Assembly: GCA_964639525.1 (NCBI GenBank)
Contig: CAZXDS010000165.1
Span: 1 to 7,483 of the forward strand
Reading direction: 5' to 3'
DNA from: CAZXDS01 sp964639525
GTDB taxonomy: Bacteria; Bacteroidota; Ignavibacteria; Ignavibacteriales; Melioribacteraceae
Length of the DNA: 7,483 bases
Shown here: positions 1 through 6,343 of the stretch, piece by piece
Numbering within the stretch: position 1 is the stretch's first letter
Layout: each line of letters begins with the position of its first letter
Notes under the pieces: generated by a model
Seen by the model: the letters and a program-made list of their open reading frames with translations, nothing else
Databases searched by the model: none
Told to the model about the DNA's origin: nothing
Program-made: the position numbers and the translations under genes

Positions 1-1997
1 CTCAAAGTTTCTATCAAACTACGATACCGAGCCTCACTGTTTTTAAGTTTTTCCTCTGCTAATTTCCTATCGGTAATATCCTTAATGGAAACTATTCCTC
101 TTTTTATTCCCGATATTTTACTAATCTTAATACTTACCTCAGCCCAAAAAAGTGTGTTGTCTTTTTTGCGCGCATGCCATTCAAAAATTTGCGGTTTAAG
201 AAATGCTTTTTGCAAATATTCAAGTGCTTCATTGGTGGAATATGGAGTTTTGTTCTCACTGACTTTTCCGATATCAAGTTTTATTAATTCCTCGTAAGAA
301 TAACCATATAATTCGAGCACTTTTTGATTAACATCAAGCAATGTTCCGGTTTTAAGGTCAAAGATAAAAAGCCCTTGGTCTATTGAATTAAAAATTGTCC
401 GGTACTTTTCTTCCGATTCCTTTTGCATTTTCTCATTTTCAACTTGAACTGAAATATCTTCAAGTATTGCTGTTCCGCCAATTATTTTACCCGTTTCATC
501 TCGCAAACCTTTAAACCAGACTTTCATCGGAGAAATTTTATTGCCGGTCGTTGATTTATATTCGCCTTTATAAAAAGCAGAGCCTTTTATAAGCATATCT
601 TTAACAGCTTTTCTCATTGTCCTGTCTCCGGCATGTTTAAGACTGTTAAAACCAATTAATTTTTCACGTGAAGAGCCCATCATATTTACAAAATAATCAT
701 TAACTTCAATAATTTCGCCTTTATCATTAAAATGCAGCAGCCCGAGCGGGGATTGTTCGAAAATAGTTCTGAATCTTTCTTCGGATAAACGTAATTTCCT
801 TTCATTTGCAACCTGAATTGATATGTCCTCAACAATAGAAGTACCGCCGATGATTTTTCCGTTTTTGTTTCTAAGTCCTTTAAACCAGGCTTTAACAACT
901 GTATGTTTGTTTCCTGTAGCCGATATATAATCCCCTTTGTAAAATCCCGAACCTTTTATTAACATATTTTTAACAGCATCTCTTGTGCTCTTATTACCTG
1001 CATGGTTGAACGCGTTAAAACCCATTAATTTTTCCCGAGTGGAACCCATCATTTTTATAAAATGTTCATTAACCTCAACAATTTCACCGTTTTTATTATA
1101 AATTGACAGTCCGAGAGGTGATTGCTCGAAAATTGATCTGAATTTTTTCTCACGTAATCTTAACTCATTGGTTGTCTGTACCGATTCTGTAATATCGCTT
1201 TGCATTCCCCATGTACCAACCAACATTCCGTTCTCAACAATCCCGACAGCATTATTAGAGAAATATTTTAAGTTTCCATTAGCATCTTTTTCTTCGGTTA
1301 CCGCTTTTTCTAACGAATATTTGTTTTTAACAAAAGTTTTGAGTTCATTATAATTAGTAGTATTCAGTTTGTTGCCGTACAAACTTTTAAGTGATTTCCC
1401 TATTATTTTTTTATAAGATTCATAACCGTACATTTCTGCATAAGTATCGTTGCATTCGATAATTATCGAACTGCCGTATATTGCATTTATTTGTTTATCT
1501 ACGGATTGTTTTGTTGAGATTGGTTTTAGTAGCTTAGTTTTATAAATTCCGTCAAAAGTTTTATCAAGAAAATTTTTATAAAGCTGTTCTGCTTTTTTTA
1601 GATTATCCTCATTCTGTTTGAACTTAGAAATATCTCTTGCAGTTGCTGCAATAACAAATTGTCCATCTTTTTTTATTATAATTGCATTTATTTGAACGGG
1701 AAATTTTTTACCGTTCTTTTTAACATGAACAGACTCAAAAAGGTACGCCTTGTTTCTCATTAACTCATTAAAAGCTTTTTTTGAAAAATTCGGCTCATGA
1801 TTAGTGTCAACCTTAAAAGCAATATCATCCGGAGATAATTGCATCAGTTCCTTTTTTGTGTACACGAGACTACGGCATGCTTCTCTATTAATATCAATGA
1901 ATTTCCCGATTTTCCTTTTTGAGAATTCAATAATAAATATTGCATCTCGACTATTGTTAAAAATAGTCTTATACCATTGTTCCGAATTGTTTTTCAT
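1..1997 (-). CDS. Multi-PAS sensor protein, N-terminal 665 codons (partial, runs off left edge)
   Basis: Translating the minus strand from the ATG at 1997 gives an uninterrupted frame to the window edge. PAS domains sit at about residues 1-127, 137-275, 290-407, 413-530 and 536-645, and a helical linker (LAEEKLKNSEARYRSL) then leads towards a further domain. Each domain ends in a DIT/DIS-type motif (ARDISKFK, QSDITES, VEDIS, LEDIS, IKDITDRK), as PAS/PAC modules usually do. PAS2 is the long-insert variant with an ECNDTYAEMYGY motif and a GTWGMQSDIT end. PAS3 and PAS4 are tandem duplicates. I see no signal peptide or membrane segment, so the visible part looks cytosolic. The start is supported by AGGA seven bases upstream (2005-2008). 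Proteins of this build usually end in a histidine kinase or GGDEF output, but the output is not in the window. It follows the DUF559 unit by 98 bp. Bound ligands cannot be told from the sequence. PAS assignment is firm; kinase identity is inference. Confidence 0.9.
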   Translation of the reverse strand, partial: MKNNSEQWYKTIFNNSRDAIFIIEFSKRKIGKFIDINREACRSLVYTKKELMQLSPDDIAFKVDTNHEPNFSKKAFNELMRNKAYLFESVHVKKNGKKFPVQINAIIIKKDGQFVIAATARDISKFKQNEDNLKKAEQLYKNFLDKTFDGIYKTKLLKPISTKQSVDKQINAIYGSSIIIECNDTYAEMYGYESYKKIIGKSLKSLYGNKLNTTNYNELKTFVKNKYSLEKAVTEEKDANGNLKYFSNNAVGIVENGMLVGTWGMQSDITESVQTTNELRLREKKFRSIFEQSPLGLSIYNKNGEIVEVNEHFIKMMGSTREKLMGFNAFNHAGNKSTRDAVKNMLIKGSGFYKGDYISATGNKHTVVKAWFKGLRNKNGKIIGGTSIVEDISIQVANERKLRLSEERFRTIFEQSPLGLLHFNDKGEIIEVNDYFVNMMGSSREKLIGFNSLKHAGDRTMRKAVKDMLIKGSAFYKGEYKSTTGNKISPMKVWFKGLRDETGKIIGGTAILEDISVQVENEKMQKESEEKYRTIFNSIDQGLFIFDLKTGTLLDVNQKVLELYGYSYEELIKLDIGKVSENKTPYSTNEALEYLQKAFLKPQIFEWHARKKDNTLFWAEVSIKISKISGIKRGIVSIKDITDRKLAEEKLKNSEARYRSLIETL
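393..1130 (-). repeat. Tandem intragenic duplication of a PAS module (2 x 369 bp)
   Basis: Residues 290-412 and 413-535 of the left-hand PAS protein align without a gap over 123 residues each, from FEQSPLGL to the helical linker ending RTI. By eye about 79 of 123 residues match (roughly 64%). Shared blocks include FEQSPLGL, MLIKGS.FYKG, WFKGLR and GKIIGGT. The period is exactly 369 bp (copy boundaries 1130-762 and 761-393), so the unit is one PAS domain plus its signalling-helix linker. The DNA has diverged, mostly at third positions, so this is an old duplication kept under protein-level selection, not a recent slippage or assembly artefact. Confidence 0.9.
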
Positions 1998-2004
1998 TAT
2001 TTTA

Positions 2005-2008
2005 TCCT
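2005..2008 (-). promoter_or_regulatory. Shine-Dalgarno AGGA of the left-hand PAS gene
   Basis: The minus strand reads TTTTTAGGATAAAATAATG, which places AGGA seven bases before the ATG at 1997. It supports that start codon. It also lies outside the palindromic element, so the PAS gene keeps its own translation start next to the DUF559 unit. Confidence 0.6.
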
Positions 2009-2040
2009 AAAAATTAGACTCTTCAAATTATTAATAAACT

Positions 2041-2122
2041 GACTCACCCCCAAACCCCTCTCTCTCGAGAGAGGCTTTTAAAAGCCCCCTCTCTTTTAAG
2101 AGAGGGGGTTTGGGGGTGAGTC
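2041..2122. repeat. C-rich palindromic element, downstream copy (overlaps end of DUF559 gene)
   Basis: The outer arms are perfect 18-bp inverted repeats: GACTCACCCCCAAACCCC at 2041-2058 and its complement at 2105-2122. Between them lie three smaller palindromes: CTCTCTCGAGAGAG around 2059-2072, GGCTTTTAAAAGCC at 2073-2086, and a 24-nt one at 2085-2108 with CCCCCTCTCTT arms. The strand could therefore fold into a multi-branched cruciform. It matches the element at 2521-2603 in sequence order and orientation. The stop codon and last eight codons of the DUF559 gene lie inside it. GC-rich stems followed by CTTTT on both strands mean it might also act as a weak terminator. Confidence 0.92.
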
Positions 2123-2500
2123 AAAAGTATTGCATAATTGTTTTAATACTTCCTCAATATTATTTTCTATCTCTTCATTCTTAAATCTAACAACATTTAT
2201 TCCCAACATATTTATTATTCCGGTTCTTAATTCATCATGCTCTCTACTGTAATCATGTATTTTCCCATCTATTTCAACAACAGTTTTCATTTTATGGCAA
2301 TAAAAATCTGCAATGAAAAAGGTTTCTTTTCCAAATAAATCAAAAAACAATGGGAATTGTCGATCGAATTTTTTCCCTTCAAATTTTCTGTTGCGTACAT
2401 TTTCCCAAAATATTTTTTCCGCTTTTGTAGCACGTTTTCGTAAATCACGACAAAGTCTCTTTACAATTAAACGAAGTTGTCTATTATTACTTAAACTCAT
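2096..2500 (-). CDS. DUF559-family endonuclease-like protein
   Basis: This 134-residue protein has the DUF559 layout: an N-terminal helical part with RKRATKAEKIFWENVRNRKF (about residues 21-40), then KFDRQFP (44-50), then the core IADFYCHKMKTVVEIDGKIHD (63-83). The core carries D65, E76, D78 and H82 at the positions expected for a restriction-endonuclease-like fold. It ends with GINVVRFKNEEIENNIEEVL (100-119). The family is related to the Vsr/PD-(D/E)XK nucleases and is presumed to cut DNA; its biological role is poorly known. Length is normal for the family. The start fits AAGGA about seven bases upstream (minus-strand GATAAGGAATCAAAATG). The last eight residues, DSPPNPLS, and the stop codon are encoded by the flanking palindromic element. 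No partner methylase, transposase or toxin/antitoxin gene is adjacent. Family assignment is confident; substrate and purpose are unknown. Confidence 0.9.
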   Translation of the reverse strand: MSLSNNRQLRLIVKRLCRDLRKRATKAEKIFWENVRNRKFEGKKFDRQFPLFFDLFGKETFFIADFYCHKMKTVVEIDGKIHDYSREHDELRTGIINMLGINVVRFKNEEIENNIEEVLKQLCNTFDSPPNPLS

Positions 2501-2520
2501 TTTGATTCCTTATCTTTCTG

Positions 2521-2603
2521 ACTCACCCCAAACCCCCTCTCTCACGAGAGAGAGGTGGCTTTTAAAAGTCCCTCTCTTTTTAAGAGAGGGGTTTGGGGTG
2601 AGT
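2521..2603. repeat. C-rich palindromic element, upstream copy (just before the DUF559 start)
   Basis: The outer arms are perfect 16-bp inverted repeats, ACTCACCCCAAACCCC at 2521-2536 and its complement at 2588-2603. Inside are CTCTCTC/GAGAGAG, a CTTTTAAAAG core and CCCTCTCTT/AAGAGAGGG, in the same order as in the copy at 2041-2122. The two copies are thus direct repeats of a palindromic unit, differing by small indels and substitutions. This copy ends 20 bp before the DUF559 ATG. Any transcript entering the gene from the histidine kinase side would carry this large hairpin immediately 5' of the ribosome binding site. Confidence 0.92.
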
Positions 2604-2653
2604 TAAAATAACGTTGCAAAATACCAAATCCCATAAACCTTCAATTTTAAACT

Positions 2654-2678
2654 TGCCAACCTGGTACTCTGCCAACCT
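2654..2678. repeat. Short direct repeat after the histidine kinase stop codon
   Basis: TGCCAACCT occurs at 2654-2662 and again at 2670-2678, a 16-bp period, directly downstream of the histidine kinase stop (TAA at 2682-2680 on the minus strand). No good hairpin or T-tract is present, so I do not call it a terminator. It may be the remnant of another intergenic repeat, or chance. Confidence 0.45.
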
Positions 2679-2679
2679 T

Positions 2680-5600
2680 TTAACCCGCAAATTTAAGCGT
2701 AAACGTTGTACCTATTCCCTTTTTACTTTCTACGTCAATATTAATATTATTCAATCTGCAATATTCGTTTACAAGAGCAAGTCCAATTCCATTGCCCTCA
2801 AAACTGCGTGTATATCCACTCTCTTCCTGCGAAAACGCTTCAAATAATTTAGGAAGATATTCTGCAGATATTCCTATTCCCGTATCAACAATTTTAACTT
2901 GGAGCTGTTCTTCTTTTTCAGTCAGTTCAATCTCTACTTTTCCTTCTTTCGTATATTTTAGTGCATTATCAACAAGATTTTTAAATATTTGCTCAAGTGC
3001 GTACGCATCAGCTTTAACAATTAAATTCTCGGTTAATTTTTTAACTTCAAGATTAATATTTTTCGATTTGGCAAGGTATTTATAACTAACAATTATCGGA
3101 GCCAAAACGTCATTATATAAATGCAATTCTTTTAATATACACTCATAAGTTCCCGTATGTATTTCCGATAAATTAAGCAATAAATCAATAGTACGAATTA
3201 TTCTGTGTCCCGCTCTATCAATTAAACTAAAACTCGTTTTCATATCTTCGCTTACAATATCCTGTAATTCCTCTTTTAATAAACCTGAAAAACTAACAAT
3301 AGCATTTATTGGTGTTCTAATTTCGTGGGACATTTGAGCAAGAAATTCGCTTTTAATTTTGTCCGCTTGTTCTGCTGCTTCTTTTGCTTTTACCAATTCG
3401 GCTTCAGCTTTGCGGCGTTCGGTTACATCTTTATGAATTTCAATGTAACCCATAAATATATTTTCCGCCGAAAATATCGGTGTAAGCGAAACTTCGGCAT
3501 TTATTATTGTACCGTCTTTTGTTTTGTTAAAAAGTTCACCGCTAAAAGATTTGTGTTCTTTGATTCTTTTTTCAAAAACATCATAAAACGCCTCTCCCAT
3601 TATAAACGATTTGATAATGGATACTTTTTTACAAATCATTTCGTCTTCGGTGTAACCGTATATATTTTTAAAACCGGAGTTAACATAAGTTATTTTCCCT
3701 TCGACATCCGTAACGATAACGCCAGTATCTTCAACGCACTCAACTCCAAGTTTGAGTGTACGATTTTCTTCTCGCAGCTTTTTATCTTCGGTTATATCAT
3801 AAATGTATCCTTGTACTGCCTGCTTACCTTCAAATAAAATAGATTGCCCAAGAACGAGAACATCAATTACACTTCCATCTTTACGAATAAATTTTTCTTC
3901 AAGCGAATTTAACATTTTACCTTTGGTCATTAACATCTTCATTCTCGATTTCGCTATTTCTTTAAAATCCGGATGAACAAAATCAATTATATTTTCACCC
4001 ATTAAATCTTCTACTTTCCTAAATCCGAGTGTTTTAGCAAGAACTTTATTTGCAAAAATAATTTTACTTTTCTGCATTATTAAAATACCGACAGGTGATT
4101 GTTCAATTAAGGATTTAAACTTACTTTCACTTGCTTTTAATTTTTCAGATACTAATTTGGATTCTGTTAAATCTTTTACCGAGACAAAAACTAAATCATT
4201 TGAAATCTTAGATGCATTAAATTCTAAATATTTAAGTTTTCCTTTAGGAGTTAAATATTCTCTTTCAAATTTTGCACTTTCTGTCTTCATTATCCTTTTT
4301 ATTTGGGAAGGGACTTTTTTTCTTTCTTCATCTGAGAAAAATGAATTGTTTGCTTTCCCGACTATATCTTTTTTATCCAATTCATAAATTGATAAAAATG
4401 CTTTATTTACATCTGTAATTATTCCTTTACTATTACCGAGGGCTAAACCAATAACAGATTTTTCAAAAAAAGATCTGAATTTTCCCTCGCTTGCTTTTAA
4501 TTCCAATAGATTCCTTTTCTGCTCTGAAACATCAATAGAATATTCAATCATTTGAATTAATTCACCGTCTTTATCAAGTATGGGATGACCGTGAACTTCA
4601 AAAGCATGTAAATTTCCATCGGCATCAATGTGCTCATGTTCAACTGTATATGGTTTTTTTGTTTTTTTAATTTGATTTAAAGGACAAAATTCACTTATAT
4701 TACAATCATCGTTATGTTTATGATACGTGTTAAAGCATTTTTCACCAATTACATTACGTCCTTCGGAAGCCGCGGGATTTGCCAAAATTACAGTGTAATC
4801 TTCAGTATCAATTACCACAAAAGGATTACTTAACGAATTGATTACTGTGCTCAAAAATTTGTTTTGAGTCTCAATAATTTCTTTTGATTCCTCTTGTTCA
4901 GTAATATCACGTGTTGTTGACAAAAGATGTGAAATACCGTTGAGCTCAATAATCCGTGCAGACATTGACCCTTTTATTATTCCGCCGTCTTTTAATTTAA
5001 AATTTGCTTTTAAATTATTTACATAGCCATCTCTCTTTAATCCTTCAACCAACATTTCACGGTCCTGCGGATTTTCCCAAATATCTAATTTCAGCGAAGA
5101 GACTCCTTTAATCTCCTCGTTTTTATAACCTGAAATACTTTCAAAACCTTTATTTATTGCAACATAAGAACCGTCTTCTAAATTTGTTATTGCAATTGCA
5201 TCGGGGCTAGTTTCAAAAGCAAGCCTAAATTTTTCCTCATTTTCTTTTATTTGTTGTTCGTGAAGTTTTCGATTTGATATGTCACGAATTATAATTTGGG
5301 TTCTATCTTCGCCCAATTGATTAAATTTTGTGCCCGATGCTTCGCAAAATTTTTTATTTCCTTTTAAAGTAATCATTTCAAATTCGGAAAGCGGGCTTCT
5401 CGCTTCTTTTTTACCCACCATAAATTTTTCTACTTTTTCCTTTATTGCCTTTTGCCATTCCGGTACAACAAAATCAAAAATATTTTTACCTATTAATTCG
5501 CTTGCTGTTTTAGCTTCCAAAAGTTTTGCTGCAGCAGGATTAATAAATTCAATAGTTCCCAAATGATGAATTAAAATCGCATCCGGCAATTGTTCAATCA

Positions 5601-6243
5601 GTTCCCTGTATTTGGCTTCGCTTTCATAAAGCTCCATGCTTTTTTCTTCTACAATTTGTTCTAAATTTTGGTTTTGATTCAGAATGTATTCAAGTAGTTT
5701 AATATTGGTTACCTTACTTTTTGTAAGGCTTACAACCTGTTCAAGAAAATTACTATAAACAGTAATATCGTGTTCGTAGCAGTGATTGGCAAATAAAAAG
5801 AAAGCAGGTTTATTTAGCAAATCGAAAGAAATAAGTAAATAACAGTCAGGAATAAAATATTTATCGAAAAATTTCATTTTAATATCATCAAAATTTTCCA
5901 TTTTGCTGTCAATGTAAAGTTGTTTATCTGAAGTAATCTTTTTAATAATTTTTTTGGAAAAAGAATAGTTCTTAACAAGTTCAGAATCGTTTGAAAGATA
6001 GGAATAATCAGTATCCAAAATTGCTTTGTTATCTTCAATTTTAAAAACAGAGCAATACGGAATAGTTTTCATAATTGATATTTTTTCCAAAACAATGCCA
6101 AATACTTCCTCAGCACTTTCAGCATCTTCAAATTGCTTTGAAATTAATGCAACTATTTCAATTTCTTCAACTCGTTCAACAAGTGAATCATTTTCCAAAT
6201 TTAGTAATTTTATCTTTTCTTTTAATTCATCCGATTTTGTCAT
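2680..6243 (-). CDS. Multi-PAS sensor histidine kinase with GAF-like N-terminus
   Basis: This 1187-residue protein should sense signals in the cytosol and autophosphorylate on His, passing phosphate to a response regulator encoded elsewhere, since it has no receiver domain. Order: coiled start (1-30), GAF-like domain (about 30-180), helical linker, then PAS domains at about 205-327, 335-449, 455-575, 582-697, 703-820 and 826-942. HisKA follows at 963-1030 with H-box MSHEIRTPIN (phospho-acceptor H973). HATPase_c at 1075-1186 has N-box NLVDNALKYTKEG (N1089, N1093), G1 VDTGIGI (1119-1125), F-box LFEAF and G2 GNGIGLALV (1150-1158). All kinase boxes are intact, so it should be active. PAS3 is a Cys/His-rich variant (C503, C514, C520, H536, H538). 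I see no signal peptide or membrane segment. The ATG at 6243 has no Shine-Dalgarno sequence; upstream in-frame extension is blocked by a stop. Signals and regulon are unknown. The stop is 76 bp before the upstream palindromic element of the DUF559 unit. Confidence 0.95.
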   Translation of the reverse strand: MTKSDELKEKIKLLNLENDSLVERVEEIEIVALISKQFEDAESAEEVFGIVLEKISIMKTIPYCSVFKIEDNKAILDTDYSYLSNDSELVKNYSFSKKIIKKITSDKQLYIDSKMENFDDIKMKFFDKYFIPDCYLLISFDLLNKPAFFLFANHCYEHDITVYSNFLEQVVSLTKSKVTNIKLLEYILNQNQNLEQIVEEKSMELYESEAKYRELIEQLPDAILIHHLGTIEFINPAAAKLLEAKTASELIGKNIFDFVVPEWQKAIKEKVEKFMVGKKEARSPLSEFEMITLKGNKKFCEASGTKFNQLGEDRTQIIIRDISNRKLHEQQIKENEEKFRLAFETSPDAIAITNLEDGSYVAINKGFESISGYKNEEIKGVSSLKLDIWENPQDREMLVEGLKRDGYVNNLKANFKLKDGGIIKGSMSARIIELNGISHLLSTTRDITEQEESKEIIETQNKFLSTVINSLSNPFVVIDTEDYTVILANPAASEGRNVIGEKCFNTYHKHNDDCNISEFCPLNQIKKTKKPYTVEHEHIDADGNLHAFEVHGHPILDKDGELIQMIEYSIDVSEQKRNLLELKASEGKFRSFFEKSVIGLALGNSKGIITDVNKAFLSIYELDKKDIVGKANNSFFSDEERKKVPSQIKRIMKTESAKFEREYLTPKGKLKYLEFNASKISNDLVFVSVKDLTESKLVSEKLKASESKFKSLIEQSPVGILIMQKSKIIFANKVLAKTLGFRKVEDLMGENIIDFVHPDFKEIAKSRMKMLMTKGKMLNSLEEKFIRKDGSVIDVLVLGQSILFEGKQAVQGYIYDITEDKKLREENRTLKLGVECVEDTGVIVTDVEGKITYVNSGFKNIYGYTEDEMICKKVSIIKSFIMGEAFYDVFEKRIKEHKSFSGELFNKTKDGTIINAEVSLTPIFSAENIFMGYIEIHKDVTERRKAEAELVKAKEAAEQADKIKSEFLAQMSHEIRTPINAIVSFSGLLKEELQDIVSEDMKTSFSLIDRAGHRIIRTIDLLLNLSEIHTGTYECILKELHLYNDVLAPIIVSYKYLAKSKNINLEVKKLTENLIVKADAYALEQIFKNLVDNALKYTKEGKVEIELTEKEEQLQVKIVDTGIGISAEYLPKLFEAFSQEESGYTRSFEGNGIGLALVNEYCRLNNINIDVESKKGIGTTFTLKFAG

Positions 6244-6253
6244 AGCATTATCT

Positions 6254-6259
6254 ATTATA
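6254..6259 (-). promoter_or_regulatory. Possible -10 box (TATAAT) for the histidine kinase gene
   Basis: The minus strand reads CACTATAATAGATAATGCTATG, with a consensus TATAAT ending ten bases before the ATG at 6243. Transcription would start about four bases before the codon, giving a nearly leaderless mRNA. That agrees with the absence of a Shine-Dalgarno sequence. I see no good -35 hexamer at 16-18 bp and no clear Bacteroidetes -33/-7 pair. The region is AT-rich, so a chance match is quite possible. Confidence 0.3.
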
Positions 6260-6343
6260 GTGAATTGCTTTTTATTTCATTTTAAAAACAATAAAATTTC
6301 ATACCATTATTATCGTTAGAATTTCAACTTTGTTAAATAAAAA

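Larger units (their letters stand above)
2041..2603 (-). mobile_element. Putative cassette: DUF559 nuclease gene between two direct copies of a palindromic element
   Basis: Two ~83-bp copies of the same element, in the same orientation, bracket a single 134-codon gene with almost no spare DNA. There are 20 bp between the upstream copy and the ATG, and the stop codon lies within the downstream copy. The unit sits between two PAS sensor genes that would otherwise be about 120 bp apart. Directly seen: the repeats, their orientation and the overlap. Inferred: that the unit moved or moves as a block, or that the nuclease acts on the repeat, by analogy with REP elements and their RAYT transposases. 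I found no convincing target-site duplication at the outer edges and there is no recognisable transposase, so mobility is a hypothesis. Confidence 0.5.

Noticed and set aside
2041..2122. tRNA or other structured RNA suggested by the clover-like fold
   Set aside because: No anticodon arm, T-loop or CCA-type features; the fold comes from nested simple palindromes and overlaps a coding end.
2313..2606. Plus-strand open frame of 97 codons over the DUF559 gene and upstream element
   Set aside because: It is antisense to a well-supported gene, and its C-terminal third is translated palindromic repeat; no ribosome binding site or family match.
2033..2612. Target-site duplication flanking the putative cassette
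   Set aside because: The bases outside the two elements (AATAAACT on the left, TAAAATAAC on the right) are both AT-rich but do not form a clear duplicate.
3325..3837. Plus-strand open frame of 170 codons inside the histidine kinase
   Set aside because: It is the Phe/Tyr-rich antisense shadow of conserved PAS and HisKA coding sequence and shows no domain of its own.
6244..6343. Terminator between the hydrolase and the kinase
   Set aside because: Only a very AT-rich inverted repeat (TAAATAA/TTATTTA) overlaps the hydrolase stop; there is no GC stem or convincing T-tract.
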